NCBI RefSeq assembly: GCF_011601315.1
Contig: NZ_JAAORA010000005.1
Location: 62,001 to 126,000, forward strand
Origin: Candidatus Chlorobium masyuteum
Lineage (GTDB): Bacteria > Bacteroidota > Chlorobiia > Chlorobiales > Chlorobiaceae
Length of the DNA: 64,000 bases
Direction: 5' to 3'
The notes under the pieces are model-generated. The model was not told where the DNA came from, searched no databases, and saw only the letters and a program-made list of their open reading frames with translations. The position numbers were made by a program, and so were the translations under genes. This document shows positions 16,048 to 25,161 of the stretch, in pieces (within the stretch, counting starts at the first letter, position 1; every line of letters begins with the position of its first letter).

Positions 16048-17241
16048 TTACAGTGTAAAGTTGTTAACGCTCAGGGTTGAGGCGGCTACACCTACAAGCG
16101 TAATCTCCAACTCAACCGTTGCCGTGTCGCCATCGGTATCCGCCCAGACTTTTGTGTTCCCTGCACCATCATCAAAATAGTTGATACCGTGCGCTGTAAC
16201 GGTTGACGAGTTGGTCAGGGTAAATGCCTGAAGAGCAGCATTGAGCGGATCCGCATTGATTGCAGAGAAATCGAGCTTGTTACCGGCTGCGTCAAAGCTG
16301 TTGATGATGTCACCGGTATCACGCAGATCGAGGTAGCCAAATGTGGACGAACCACCTCTGCTGTAAAGCGTGTCCGCACCGTACCCGCCATAAATCGTAT
16401 CAGCATTCGATACAGCGCCGTAGATAGTGTCATTGCCGCTGCCGCCATAGATGGTAGCCACACTGTTTTGATTGTAGATGGTGTCGTTCCCGGAACCGCC
16501 AGAGACCAGACCAGCGAAATAGTTGTAGATAGTATCATTGCCCGCCTGTCCATAGAGCGCCTGACTGCCCGTGTAACCATAGATACGATCATCACCAGCC
16601 AGTGCAACAATGGTGTTGTAAACAGGGGTACCGCTCAGGGAGTCATTTCCGGTTGTTCCGGTATGGGCGGAAGCCGGGAGCAGATCATCAAAGTCATTCG
16701 GATCACCGGTCAGGTTATAAGGAAGCGGGAGTTCGTCAATGTTCTGCACATTCACGGTGAGAGTATGCAGAGCGGTGCCGCCATGATTGTCGGAAACCTC
16801 TACATCAACCACATAGGTGTTGTCTCCACCAATATCTTGCGGATTCTCAAAGTCCGGTGCAGATGAGAAGGTCAATACCCCGTTGCTGTCGATTACAAAC
16901 TGGGCGAAATCGGTACCGGCAGTTTGGGCAATGCTGTAGCTGAGTGTATCGTGAAGATCCACATCAATGGCATTCAGTGTCGTCACGGCTGTGTGGTGCT
17001 CAAAAATGTTGACCGATTCCGGGGTGTCGGGTACAAATGTCGGCGCATGGTTTACTGAGCCTCCGTGGTTATGCTCCCCATCATTCCGGTCTTCATGTTG
17101 ATGGTCATGATGATCGTTATTGTTGAAGTGCGAATCATCATTCTCATGATTGCTCTCCCATTCGTGGTTGCCAATAATGAACCCGGCCTCACGGTCGATA
17201 TCGGTAACTTTTGTACTAAAGGGGTTGTTGTTGGTGCTCAT
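16048..17241 (-). CDS. Secreted RTX/cadherin-like repeat protein with His-rich N-terminus
   Basis: A 397-residue acidic protein without a Sec signal. Residues 25-60 are extremely rich in His, Asp, Asn and Glu (DHHDHQHED). A cadherin-like domain follows (about 65-170: DVDLHDTLSYSI, VDVEVSDNHGG). Then come RTX nonapeptide repeats (GGSGNDTIY several times, 195-300) that bind calcium, and a C-terminal beta region. This is the architecture of type I secretion substrates, with the export signal at the extreme C-terminus. No ABC exporter, membrane fusion or TolC-like gene is nearby. Likely a cell-surface or released calcium-binding protein; the His-rich tract may bind metal (inference). Confidence 0.85.
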   Translation of the reverse strand: MSTNNNPFSTKVTDIDREAGFIIGNHEWESNHENDDSHFNNNDHHDHQHEDRNDGEHNHGGSVNHAPTFVPDTPESVNIFEHHTAVTTLNAIDVDLHDTLSYSIAQTAGTDFAQFVIDSNGVLTFSSAPDFENPQDIGGDNTYVVDVEVSDNHGGTALHTLTVNVQNIDELPLPYNLTGDPNDFDDLLPASAHTGTTGNDSLSGTPVYNTIVALAGDDRIYGYTGSQALYGQAGNDTIYNYFAGLVSGGSGNDTIYNQNSVATIYGGSGNDTIYGAVSNADTIYGGYGADTLYSRGGSSTFGYLDLRDTGDIINSFDAAGNKLDFSAINADPLNAALQAFTLTNSSTVTAHGINYFDDGAGNTKVWADTDGDTATVELEITLVGVAASTLSVNNFTL

Positions 17242-17511
17242 AACAGGTTTTGTTCAGGTTAATAAGAGTTAAAATGTCCGGATTTTAGGCATGTCAATAA
17301 AACACAGGTTTGGCCAATAAGCTGAAATCAATTACTGGTTTCAGTTTTTATGCGCATATACGGTGCGCATAGGTATGTAACGGTAATATTGGATACTAAC
17401 CAGCAGGCTGGAGGAAAAACATATATAAAAAACAGGCGTTTTCCTATATGCGACAAAAAAATTATCTCCGGTTTTGATGGGTTTTTGGGAGAAACTTCTA
17501 AAACAAGAAGA
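17242..17511. other. Intergenic region upstream of the RTX gene
   Basis: About 270 bp with no gene seen. It carries the promoter region of the RTX gene and the 3' flank of the TetR gene. Confidence 0.4.
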
Positions 17512-18198
17512 TTATTTGTCGGGGCAGCAGCCGCGGTCGATAAACTGGCTGTAAAAAGCCATCACGCTTCCCGCAGCATATTCACTCATGATTTTCTCCT
17601 CCATCTTTCGTCCGAAGACCGCTTCAAGAGTTGGGGTTGAGAGTATCCTGAAGAACTCATCCATCTTTTCCGGGGGGTAGGGCATATTGTTGTCAAGCCA
17701 CCAGGTAAGGAGCGAGAGCAGCGAACTGACCAGATGGTGCGTTGTTATTTCAACAGGAACGGTCGAAGCAATGCTCTCTTTCATCATCTCCGTATGCGGC
17801 CCGATCAGAAGATTGTAGAGATAGCGGTGAAGGTATTTCAGGATCATCTCGCCGCTTTGTTTGCCCGCAATGGCCTTATAGAGTCTGTGATGCTTTCCGG
17901 TGTGACGGAAGAGTTCCAGCACGAAATTGACTGCCGGATCCCTGCCGGTTCTCTTTGAGGCCAGAAGGGCCTGCTGCTGCTCTTCAAAGAGGGTGCGCAG
18001 GTGATCGAAACTGGAGAGGAGCAGCTCATCCTTGTCACGATAGTGTGCATAGAAGGTTGAGCGGCCTACATCCGCCCGGTCAAGAATATCCTGCACGGTG
18101 ACCGCCTCGTACCCTTTTTCCACAATCAGGGCCATAAGTGCCTCATGCATCAGCCTCCGCGTGCGGCTTATCCGCCGGTCCACCTTTTTTTCTTTCAT
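17512..18198 (-). CDS. TetR/AcrR-family transcriptional regulator
   Basis: A 228-residue regulator. The N-terminal TetR helix-turn-helix reads RRLMHEALMALIVEKGYEAVTVQDIL then DVGRSTFYAHYRDKDELL. The C-terminal ligand domain is of the TetR_C_8 type. It is transcribed away from arsM, and the shared 166-bp spacer contains TCGAACA inverted repeats. TetR proteins usually repress the divergent operon until an inducer binds. Control of arsM-arsN2 by a TetR rather than an ArsR protein is inferred from position only. Vicinal cysteines occur only near the C-terminus (RGCCPDK), which could in principle bind As(III). Confidence 0.9.
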   Translation of the reverse strand: MKEKKVDRRISRTRRLMHEALMALIVEKGYEAVTVQDILDRADVGRSTFYAHYRDKDELLLSSFDHLRTLFEEQQQALLASKRTGRDPAVNFVLELFRHTGKHHRLYKAIAGKQSGEMILKYLHRYLYNLLIGPHTEMMKESIASTVPVEITTHHLVSSLLSLLTWWLDNNMPYPPEKMDEFFRILSTPTLEAVFGRKMEEKIMSEYAAGSVMAFYSQFIDRGCCPDK

Positions 18199-18268
18199 AA
18201 ATCATCTTTTTTGCCGGACGATACCGGTGCTTTTGTCCGGAATCGAACAATTGTCGAAACATTGGTTG

Positions 18269-18339
18269 TTGACACGCTCCTGAAATATAATTACTTTTTT
18301 ATCGAACACCGTGTATGATAAAAAATATAATGTTCGATA
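18269..18339 (+). promoter_or_regulatory. Divergent tetR-arsM control region with inverted repeat operator
   Basis: TATCGAACA (18300-18308) and TGTTCGATA (18331-18339) form a perfect 9-bp inverted repeat with a 22-nt spacer. A further TCGAACA lies at 18243-18249, next to TGTCGAAA. A possible promoter is TTGACA (18269-18274), 17 bp, TACTTT; a TATAAT at 18326-18331 overlaps the right operator arm. Suits TetR repression of arsM. Confidence 0.55.
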
Positions 18340-18364
18340 AATGTTAAAGAGAAGGAGTGTAACC

Positions 18365-19198
18365 ATGGAACAGAAAAGTATCAGGGATGCAGTTAAAGAG
18401 CGTTACGCTGCAACCGTCAAGAGGGGTAGCCTGTTCGGATGCTGTAAACCGTCGGGAGTAATGGAGCCGGAGTTTATCGAGTCGGCAAGCAGGGTTGCCG
18501 GTTATTCCGATACTGAACTGCAGAGCATACCGGATGGGGCAAATCTCGGCCTCGGATGCGGCAATCCGGTGGCGCTTGCCGTAATCAAGGAGGGTGATGT
18601 GGTGCTTGATCTCGGTTCGGGTGCAGGAGTGGATGCTTTTCTTGCCTCGAACAAGGTCGGTGAGAGCGGCCGTGTTATCGGAGTGGATATGACCCCGGAG
18701 ATGGTTGAACGGGCCAAAGTGAATGCCCGGAACAACGGTTACCGCAATGTTGAGTTCCGTCAGGGAGAGATTGAGAATTTGCCGGTTGAAAGTTCAAGCG
18801 TGGACGTTATCATCTCGAACTGCGTCATCAACCTCTCAACCGACAAGGCAAAGGTATTTCAGGAGGCATTCCGCGTGCTGAAACCGGGCGGGAGTCTTGT
18901 GGTTTCGGACATGGCTCTGCTTGAAGAGCTGCCGGATTACCTCGGCAGTTCGCTTGAGGCTTACATCCGCTGCATTGCCGGAGCCATTCGCAAGGATGAC
19001 TATCTCGATGCCATAAAGCGTGCGGGGTTTGAGGAGATAACGGTAGTCGGAGAGAGTCACTTTCCTGCGGAGTTGATTGCCGAACAGCCGATGCTCAAGG
19101 AGGTTGTCGCAACCATGAACATTCCAATCAGCGAGATTCAGCGGATAGGCGACAGCGTCGTGAGCCTGAAGGTTGCAGCGAAAAAGCAGCTGAATTGA
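18365..19198 (+). CDS. arsM: Arsenite S-adenosylmethionine methyltransferase
   Basis: A 277-residue protein from ATG 18365 (GGAG upstream). Motifs: an N-terminal FGCCKPSG segment, GLGCGNPVALA, the AdoMet site LDLGSGAGVDAF, and ISNCVINLS holding the conserved ArsM cysteine (near residue 152). ArsM methylates As(III) to mono-, di- and trimethylated forms, using AdoMet and thiols. Length is in the family range. The late Cys in YIRCIAGA supplies another conserved arsenic-binding thiol. It is followed by arsN2, forming an arsenic biotransformation unit. Confidence 0.92.
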   Translation: MEQKSIRDAVKERYAATVKRGSLFGCCKPSGVMEPEFIESASRVAGYSDTELQSIPDGANLGLGCGNPVALAVIKEGDVVLDLGSGAGVDAFLASNKVGESGRVIGVDMTPEMVERAKVNARNNGYRNVEFRQGEIENLPVESSSVDVIISNCVINLSTDKAKVFQEAFRVLKPGGSLVVSDMALLEELPDYLGSSLEAYIRCIAGAIRKDDYLDAIKRAGFEEITVVGESHFPAELIAEQPMLKEVVATMNIPISEIQRIGDSVVSLKVAAKKQLN

Positions 19199-19307
19199 GC
19201 AGGGTGAGTTTTACGCTCTCCAGTTTGCTGAAGTTTTCGGTTGATTGGGTTACCTTCAGGGAAGAAGAAACTCTGTCAAGCAATACATGAATTGCCGAAA
19301 AGAGTTT

Positions 19308-19805
19308 ATGAATAATGATAATCCGGTTAACATGATTGAGGGCTCAACACCGTCGGAACGCATCATCTACTCTCCGGCTACTCCGGATGATCTGCCGATG
19401 GTGCAGGCTCTCCTCAAGGAAAACAGCCTTCCTTTTGAGGATGTTGGGGAGCACATGGATCATTTTATACTGGCCAAAGAGAACGGATTGCTGATTGCGT
19501 CGGCGGGGGTTGAACTGCTCGGAACTGATGGATTATTGCGCTCGGTTTGCGTTAGTCGGAAATGCCGGAACCGGGGTATTGCCGGTGAACTGTGCAGGCG
19601 TATGGAGGCCACTGCATACAGCGCAGGAGTGAAACAACTCTACCTCCTCACTACAACGGCAGAAGAGTATTTTGGGCGCAAGGGATACCGGGTTTGTTCA
19701 CGAGAGAGTCTGCCTCCGGGAGTGCAGGGTACAGCCGAGTTCCGCTCGCTCTGTCCTTCATCCGCGGTCTGTATGGTGCGGGATCTTGATGGAGCTTCAG
19801 GATAA
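19308..19805 (+). CDS. arsN2: ArsN2-type GNAT N-acetyltransferase (arsenic resistance)
   Basis: A GNAT protein of about 165 residues from ATG 19308; an alternative ATG at 19287 is in frame. Motifs LLRSVCVSRKCRNRGIAGEL (acetyl-CoA loop), LYLLTTTAEEYFGRKGY and FRSLCPSSAV match the ArsN2 family, which sits in ars operons; relatives acetylate the arsenical antibiotic arsinothricin. Its position 109 bp after arsM supports an arsenic role. The substrate is inferred from family and context. Confidence 0.82.
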   Translation: MNNDNPVNMIEGSTPSERIIYSPATPDDLPMVQALLKENSLPFEDVGEHMDHFILAKENGLLIASAGVELLGTDGLLRSVCVSRKCRNRGIAGELCRRMEATAYSAGVKQLYLLTTTAEEYFGRKGYRVCSRESLPPGVQGTAEFRSLCPSSAVCMVRDLDGASG

Positions 19806-19818
19806 TCTGGTTTTTCCC

Positions 19819-20148
19819 CTACCAGTCGTAACCGAAAAAACGGAGGATTCTCTGAGCCTGTCTGTCACCGAGTCGGGCGGCCTGCTTTGCATCTTCGATG
19901 GCTCCCTGTTTGTCGCCGAGCTTGCGCTTTGCAGCGCCGCGGCTCCCGAAGATTTTGGCAACGTCCGGCGCCAGCTCTGCGGCCCTGTTGTAATCCTCAA
20001 TGGCGCCGGTATAGTCTTTCAGGTGATATTTTGCCTTGCCGCTCAGGTAGTACTCTTCTGCGGTCAGGGGTCCGGCGGCGGGTTCTGCTCCGGTGAGAAG
20101 AAGCACGAACAGAAGGATGGCGGTGCTGAATTGAACACTTCCTGACAT
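19819..20148 (-). CDS. Small exported TPR protein
   Basis: A 109-residue protein from ATG 20148 (a TTG two codons earlier is also open). A signal peptide (AILLFVLLLTGAEPAAG) is followed by two tetratricopeptide repeats (AKYHLKDYTGAIEDYNRAAELAP and the next). Probably a periplasmic scaffold protein; partner unknown. It is convergent with arsN2, only 13 bp from its stop, so the two genes share the termination region. Confidence 0.75.
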   Translation of the reverse strand: MSGSVQFSTAILLFVLLLTGAEPAAGPLTAEEYYLSGKAKYHLKDYTGAIEDYNRAAELAPDVAKIFGSRGAAKRKLGDKQGAIEDAKQAARLGDRQAQRILRFFGYDW

Positions 20149-20257
20149 GATCAATGGTGTCTCTGAATCTCCCCTAAAAGTCGGTTCCTGCTTTTGATCG
20201 TTATGGTATAATGTACTCTTCCTGCATGAATTCCCTTAAACGAATTTGGGGAGCTCC

Positions 20258-21085
20258 TCAGCTTTTCTCGTCCATTGAAGAGACCTTGACTGCAACGCTG
20301 AGCTTTTCGGTGGCATTGCCCTTGAAGGTTCCGCGTACCGGGGGAACGTCGCCATAGTCACGGCCTGAGCCGATTTTGATATAGCGCTCATCGACAAAGA
20401 GCGTGCTGTGAGTCGGATCCATGCCGATCCACCCTTTTTCCCTCCCGCAGTAGACTTCGCACCATGCATGGCTGGCCTCATCGCGTCCGTCGGGGGTGCT
20501 GCCTCCGAAGAGGTAGCCGCTGACGTAGCGGGCAGGAACGCCGAGGTAGCGGCAGGTGGCAAGCATGATGTGGGCAAAGTCCTGGCAGACCCCGCGCCCG
20601 AGAGCCATAACGACCGCACTGGTGCTGTGCACGTCGGTTACTCCGGGCTCATAGATGAAGGATTCGTTGATGTGGCGGCAGATCGATTCAGCAAGCTGGG
20701 CACTGTCTGAATTCGTGGCAAAACAGGTAGTAAAATCGCGGACGGCAGGGTCAAAATGGACATAACGGCTTTCGCAGGAAAAATCCATCAGGTAGATATC
20801 TTCATCATCGGCGGCAGAGGTGTTTCCAATACCGGTTTCCACAACGGATGTCGCTACAATTTTTACCCGTTTGTGACTCTGAAGGAGGTTGAAGTGGTTG
20901 ACGCAGTTACCGTAGAAATCGGTGTATTCGAAAATAGTGGCAGGGGGATCAACCTGAAGCTTGAAGCTTGCACATCGCTGAGGCGCGGCGTGGTTGTTGC
21001 TCGGGTGGAGCCTTACCTCTGTTGCTGTTTCATAGATCGGGGTATCATACTCAAACAGGGTCGCGTGTTCAACTTTTAAAATCAT
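20258..21085 (-). CDS. Transglutaminase-like peptidase with bacterial N-terminal domain
   Basis: A 275-residue cytosolic protein. An N-terminal beta domain (TLFEYDTPIYETATEVRL) precedes a papain-like transglutaminase core with Cys in GRGVCQDFAH, His in SHAWCEVY and Asp in GMDPTH. This is the typical third member of a conserved triad with alpha-E and circularly permuted ATP-grasp proteins, which lie directly upstream (21-bp gaps). Comparative genomics has proposed that the triad makes and cleaves peptide or isopeptide tags. The function remains unproven. Confidence 0.88.
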   Translation of the reverse strand: MILKVEHATLFEYDTPIYETATEVRLHPSNNHAAPQRCASFKLQVDPPATIFEYTDFYGNCVNHFNLLQSHKRVKIVATSVVETGIGNTSAADDEDIYLMDFSCESRYVHFDPAVRDFTTCFATNSDSAQLAESICRHINESFIYEPGVTDVHSTSAVVMALGRGVCQDFAHIMLATCRYLGVPARYVSGYLFGGSTPDGRDEASHAWCEVYCGREKGWIGMDPTHSTLFVDERYIKIGSGRDYGDVPPVRGTFKGNATEKLSVAVKVSSMDEKS

Positions 21086-21106
21086 TCGATTGGTGATTGT
21101 GTCGGT

Positions 21107-22207
21107 TTATTGCTGCTGCTGCTGCTGCTGCTGTTGAGCCTGGCTCCAGTTGGCTCGTCCGCCAGCCACTCCGGTAAAGGGAAGCGCTTCATCGGCATCC
21201 TGCGGTTCGATTTCCGGTGTATGATAGGCAAAATAGGTCAGGTGCACCTGTTCTCCAATTTTCACAAGCCGCTGTTCAAGATCGGCAAGATAGAGATGCA
21301 GTCCTTTTGAGTAGATATCCTCGATGGAGGTGTAGCTCAGTTCGGCCTCCATTTTGCCGATAAGCCGGTCGGCATTGTTGACATAGCGATGCCGGGAGCT
21401 GCCCGATATCCGCCAGAGTGCATCTTCAGCGGCAGTTACCGAAAAGTTTATACTGCGCGGGAAGCTGCGGTCAAGAATCAGAAAACGCAGGATGTTGTCG
21501 GGATCGATCTTTGAGAGATAGACCTTTCGAAATGCTTCAAGGGCACTGCAGCTTTTCAGTACCGCCATCCACTGGATGATATCCACCGAGCCGGCTACAA
21601 TATCGGTTGAATCTTCACTCTCCTCCAGCGAACTGTGCAGTTCCGGCAACAGCATGTGATATTTTACATCGATCAGGCGGGCAATGTTGTCGGTTCGTTC
21701 AAGGTATTTGGCAATCTGGATGAAGTCCCACCCTTCGTTGTGCGAGAAGGTGTTGTCGGTAATGCCCTGAAAGAGATGGGATGCATTTTTGATCTCCTTG
21801 TAGAAGCTGTAGGGGTCGTTATGCACGAACTGCGGCGTGACACTCTGAAGATAGTGGTAGAGGTTGTTGACCTGCTCCCACATTTCGCTTGAAATACTCT
21901 CGATGATGCTGCGTGCATTCTCTCTTGCCAGCCCGATACAGGAGGTGATGGAGTTCGGATTGTTTTTGTTGAACACCAGGTAGTCGGTAACGGTATGGGC
22001 GTTATACTCCTTATAGAGATCATTGAAACGCTCCCTGTCGCTGGTGACAAGAATGAGCGCTATCCAGTAGTTCGGATTCTCGGTATGCGTGATGTTGTTG
22101 AGGTCGAGCAGCAGATTGAAATTGACGTCGAGAAACCTTGCGGTATTTTCCGCCCTCTCAAAATAGCGGCTCATCCAGAAGAGCGATTCGGCAACACGGC
22201 TTAACAT
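21107..22207 (-). CDS. Alpha-E domain protein (DUF403) with poly-Gln tail
   Basis: A 366-residue all-helical protein beginning MLSRVAESLFWMSRYFERAENTAR, the signature of the alpha-E family, and containing ERTDNIARLIDVKY, its second conserved block. The C-terminus ends in a run of about nine glutamines encoded by a CAG tract at 21110-21133. Alpha-E proteins are always near ATP-grasp and transglutaminase partners and are thought to act in the same amide-bond chemistry. The Gln tail is beyond the conserved domain and may vary in length. Confidence 0.88.
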   Translation of the reverse strand: MLSRVAESLFWMSRYFERAENTARFLDVNFNLLLDLNNITHTENPNYWIALILVTSDRERFNDLYKEYNAHTVTDYLVFNKNNPNSITSCIGLARENARSIIESISSEMWEQVNNLYHYLQSVTPQFVHNDPYSFYKEIKNASHLFQGITDNTFSHNEGWDFIQIAKYLERTDNIARLIDVKYHMLLPELHSSLEESEDSTDIVAGSVDIIQWMAVLKSCSALEAFRKVYLSKIDPDNILRFLILDRSFPRSINFSVTAAEDALWRISGSSRHRYVNNADRLIGKMEAELSYTSIEDIYSKGLHLYLADLEQRLVKIGEQVHLTYFAYHTPEIEPQDADEALPFTGVAGGRANWSQAQQQQQQQQQ

Positions 22208-22227
22208 GATAATCAGGTATTAATTAT

Positions 22228-23676
22228 TTATTCGTCTACAACCCAGGTATCCTTGCTTCCGCCGCCCTGAGAGGAGTTTACCACCAGCGATCCGCGCTTG
22301 AGCGCTACCCTTGTCAGGCCGCCGGGGACTATGGTAACCGTTTTGCCGTACAATACATAGGGGCGAAGGTCGATATGACATCCGAAGATCTCGCTGTCAT
22401 TAAAAAAGCTCGGATGGCGCGAGAGTGAAATGGTCGGCTGAGCAATATAGTTGCGCGGATTGGCAACAATCATCTCGGCAAACTTCTCCTGCTCGGCAAC
22501 GGTTGATTCCGGCCCGATCAGCATGCCGTATCCGCCTGATTCATTGGCCGCTTTCACGACCAGCGTATCGAGGTTTTCGAGAATGTATTTGAGATGGGCC
22601 GGTTTGCTCGGCAGCCATGTCGGTACTATCTGCAGTATGGGATCCTCACCGAGATAGTATTTGATGATATCGGGTGTAAAGCTGTAGATCACCTTGTCGT
22701 CAGCAACACCTGCGCCGATGGCATTGGCGAGTGCAACATTCCCTTTACGGTAGGCGTTGATGAGACCGGCAACGCCGAGCTTGGAGTCGGGCCGGAAGAC
22801 CAGAGGATCGAGATAGTCATCGTCCACGCGGCGATAGATGACATCGACACGCTCAAGGCCCCGGGTGGTTCTGGTATAGACCTTGTTGTTATTGACAACA
22901 AGATCCTTCCCCTCGGTCAGTTCAACACCCATCTGGCGGGCAAGGAAGCTGTGTTCGAAGTATGCGGAGTTGTAGATTCCGGGGGTAAGCACCACCACAT
23001 TGGGTTCGTTTCTTCGCACGGGGCTGATCTCCTGCAGGGTTCGCAGCAGCTCTTGCGGGTAGTTTTCGATCGGCCGGATCTTGTATTTTTCAAAGAGTAC
23101 CGGGAATGCCCGCTTCATCGCCTGGCGGTTCTGCAGCATGTAGGATACGCCGCTCGGGGTGCGCAGGTTGTCTTCAAGTACCAGATAGTTGCCCTCACCG
23201 TCACGGATAATATCGCTTCCGGTGACATGAATGTAGATGCCGAGCGGGGGATTGACGCCGACAAACTCGCGCCGGAAGTGCTTGCTGCCGAGAACCAGTT
23301 CCGCGGGAATCACCTTGTCCTTGAGAATTTTCTGGCCATGATAGATATCGTGCAAAAAGGCGTTGAGCGCTGTGATCCGCTGTATCAGCCCTTTTTCAAT
23401 AGTCTGCCACTCGTTTGCCGGTACCACTCTCGGGATAAGGTCGAAAGGGAAAATCCGTTCTATGCCCTCCTCCACGCCGTAGACGGTGAAGGTAATGCCC
23501 TGGTTTCGAAAGAAGATGTTGACTATCTGCCGACGGGCCTTGATGTCATCCAGTGAAAACTGGCCAAAACGGTGAAGCAGTTTGTCATAGTGCTGCCGGG
23601 GGATTCCCTCTTTTGAAATCACCTCATCAAAAAACCGGGCGGGATCTGCTTCGTAGCTCTCAAAAAAGCGGGTCAT
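22228..23676 (-). CDS. Circularly permuted ATP-grasp type 2 protein (DUF404/DUF407)
   Basis: A 482-residue protein from ATG 23676; a TTG start at 23709 would add 11 residues. Conserved blocks include [52 protein letters not shown] and [13 protein letters not shown], the hallmarks of this ATP-grasp family. It is predicted to activate a carboxylate and form a peptide-like bond. First gene of the triad with alpha-E (20 bp gap) and transglutaminase. Confidence 0.9.
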   Translation of the reverse strand: MTRFFESYEADPARFFDEVISKEGIPRQHYDKLLHRFGQFSLDDIKARRQIVNIFFRNQGITFTVYGVEEGIERIFPFDLIPRVVPANEWQTIEKGLIQRITALNAFLHDIYHGQKILKDKVIPAELVLGSKHFRREFVGVNPPLGIYIHVTGSDIIRDGEGNYLVLEDNLRTPSGVSYMLQNRQAMKRAFPVLFEKYKIRPIENYPQELLRTLQEISPVRRNEPNVVVLTPGIYNSAYFEHSFLARQMGVELTEGKDLVVNNNKVYTRTTRGLERVDVIYRRVDDDYLDPLVFRPDSKLGVAGLINAYRKGNVALANAIGAGVADDKVIYSFTPDIIKYYLGEDPILQIVPTWLPSKPAHLKYILENLDTLVVKAANESGGYGMLIGPESTVAEQEKFAEMIVANPRNYIAQPTISLSRHPSFFNDSEIFGCHIDLRPYVLYGKTVTIVPGGLTRVALKRGSLVVNSSQGGGSKDTWVVDE

Positions 23677-23994
23677 ACGGCTCTGTCGTCTCGTTGCTGT
23701 CAGTTCCAATTACTATACGGTATATACTTAAAAAAATTCGGATAATTATGATTATGACCTAAAAAAGTTACAAAATTGAAGAAAATTACATTTTTCTGTT
23801 CCTGTTGCTCCTGTCGTGCAGGCTTTATCTGAGTGTTGTTCTTCTCCTCTGACCGGTGCGAGTCAGGGCGTTGCCGGAACGGCAGGGGAGAGCTCCGCCA
23901 ACACAGGTTTCGATAGTAATGGTATTATTCTTAAATTGAATTTCAGGCCGGCTATATATCTGCCCGTCATAACGCATTAAACGAAATACACGAA
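23677..23994. other. Divergent intergenic region
   Basis: About 320 bp between the ATP-grasp start and the epimerase start. No gene is visible on either strand. Promoters for both directions are expected; the stretch near 23720-23790 is AT-rich. Confidence 0.4.
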
Positions 23995-25008
23995 ATGAAA
24001 ATACTGGTAACCGGTGCTGCCGGGTTTATAGGTTTTCACGTCTGCAAGCAGCTGCTTGAAAGGGGTGAAGAGGTAACGGGCATTGACAACATGAACGATT
24101 ACTATGATGTTTCACTCAAGGAGGCAAGGCTGTCGATGCTGCTTCCCTATGCTGGGTTCCGCTTTGTAAGGATGGATATCGCTGACCGCACCGCGATGGA
24201 AGAGCTTTTCCGGTCGGGCGAATTTGAAAAGGTGGTCAACCTTGCCGCACAGGCCGGTGTGCGCTACTCCCTGATCAACCCCCATGCCTATATCGAGAGC
24301 AACATTGTGGGGTTTACCAATATTCTTGAAGGGTGCCGTCATAACGGGGTGAAGCATCTTGTCTACGCATCCTCAAGTTCGGTCTACGGTGCCAACGAGA
24401 CCATGCCCTTTTCGGTACATGACAATGTCGATCATCCGCTCTCGCTCTATGCAGCCAGCAAAAAGGCCAACGAGCTGATGGCCCACACCTACAGCCATCT
24501 CTACAATCTACCGACAACCGGACTCCGTTTCTTTACCGTTTACGGCCCCTGGGGCAGACCGGATATGGCACTCTTTCTTTTTACCGATGCCATAGTCAAC
24601 AACAAACCCATCAAGGTTTTCAACTACGGCAAGCACCGTCGCGACTTTACCTTTGTCGATGATATTACCGAAGGGATTATCAGGACGCTCGATCACACTG
24701 CCGAGCCCAATCCCGAGTGGTCGGGTCTGAAGCCTGATCCCGGAACGAGCAGGGCTCCCTGGAGGGTTTACAATATCGGCAACAGCAATCCGGTCGATCT
24801 GATGGACTACATCAAGGCGATTGAAGATCAGCTTGGCAAAACCGCCGAAAAGGAGTATCTGCCGCTTCAGCCCGGCGATGTGCCCGACACCTATGCCGAT
24901 GTTGATCAGTTGATGCAGGATGTTCACTACAAGCCCGAAACAACCGTTCAGGAGGGAATAAAGCGGTTTGTGGCGTGGTACCGGGAGTACTACAAGGTGA
25001 AGCTGTAA
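23995..25008 (+). CDS. UDP-glucuronate 4-epimerase-like NAD-dependent sugar epimerase
   Basis: A 337-residue extended short-chain dehydrogenase. The Rossmann motif [10 protein letters not shown] lies at residue 7, the catalytic Tyr-x3-Lys in [10 protein letters not shown], and the Ser in YASSSSVYG. The blocks [17 protein letters not shown] and [14 protein letters not shown] are typical of UDP-glucuronate 4-epimerases. It would supply UDP-galacturonate or a related sugar for surface polysaccharide. It ends at a strong terminator shared with lysS. Confidence 0.88.
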   Translation: MKILVTGAAGFIGFHVCKQLLERGEEVTGIDNMNDYYDVSLKEARLSMLLPYAGFRFVRMDIADRTAMEELFRSGEFEKVVNLAAQAGVRYSLINPHAYIESNIVGFTNILEGCRHNGVKHLVYASSSSVYGANETMPFSVHDNVDHPLSLYAASKKANELMAHTYSHLYNLPTTGLRFFTVYGPWGRPDMALFLFTDAIVNNKPIKVFNYGKHRRDFTFVDDITEGIIRTLDHTAEPNPEWSGLKPDPGTSRAPWRVYNIGNSNPVDLMDYIKAIEDQLGKTAEKEYLPLQPGDVPDTYADVDQLMQDVHYKPETTVQEGIKRFVAWYREYYKVKL

Positions 25009-25063
25009 ATAAGCACATTAGCTCGAATAGAGCTGCAATTCCGTTCAAGCCTCTCAAGCTCTT

Positions 25064-25094
25064 TATAGGACCCATAAGTCGTATGGGTCCTATA
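25064..25094. repeat. 13-bp perfect hairpin with GGTCCTAT-type repeats
   Basis: TATAGGACCCATA and TATGGGTCCTATA are perfect inverted copies around a 5-nt loop; another GGTCCTATGG follows at once. No T tract follows, so it is not a simple terminator. The pattern resembles dispersed intergenic repeats. Confidence 0.65.
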
Positions 25095-25119
25095 GGTCCT
25101 ATGGAAGAATAAGAGTGCT

Positions 25120-25161
25120 ATACCGGGGGCATAGTTAACCTGTGCCCCCGGTATTTTTTTT
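25120..25161 (+). terminator. Intrinsic terminator of the epimerase gene
   Basis: A 12-bp perfect stem (ATACCGGGGGCA, 11-nt loop, TGCCCCCGGTAT) is followed by seven further T bases on the plus strand. It lies between the convergent epimerase and lysS genes. Confidence 0.9.

Noticed and set aside
16215-16610. Repeated pattern in the RTX gene considered as a CRISPR or tandem DNA repeat
   Set aside because: Units are coding nonapeptide repeats (GGSGNDTIY type) with variable spacing, not identical repeats with unique spacers.
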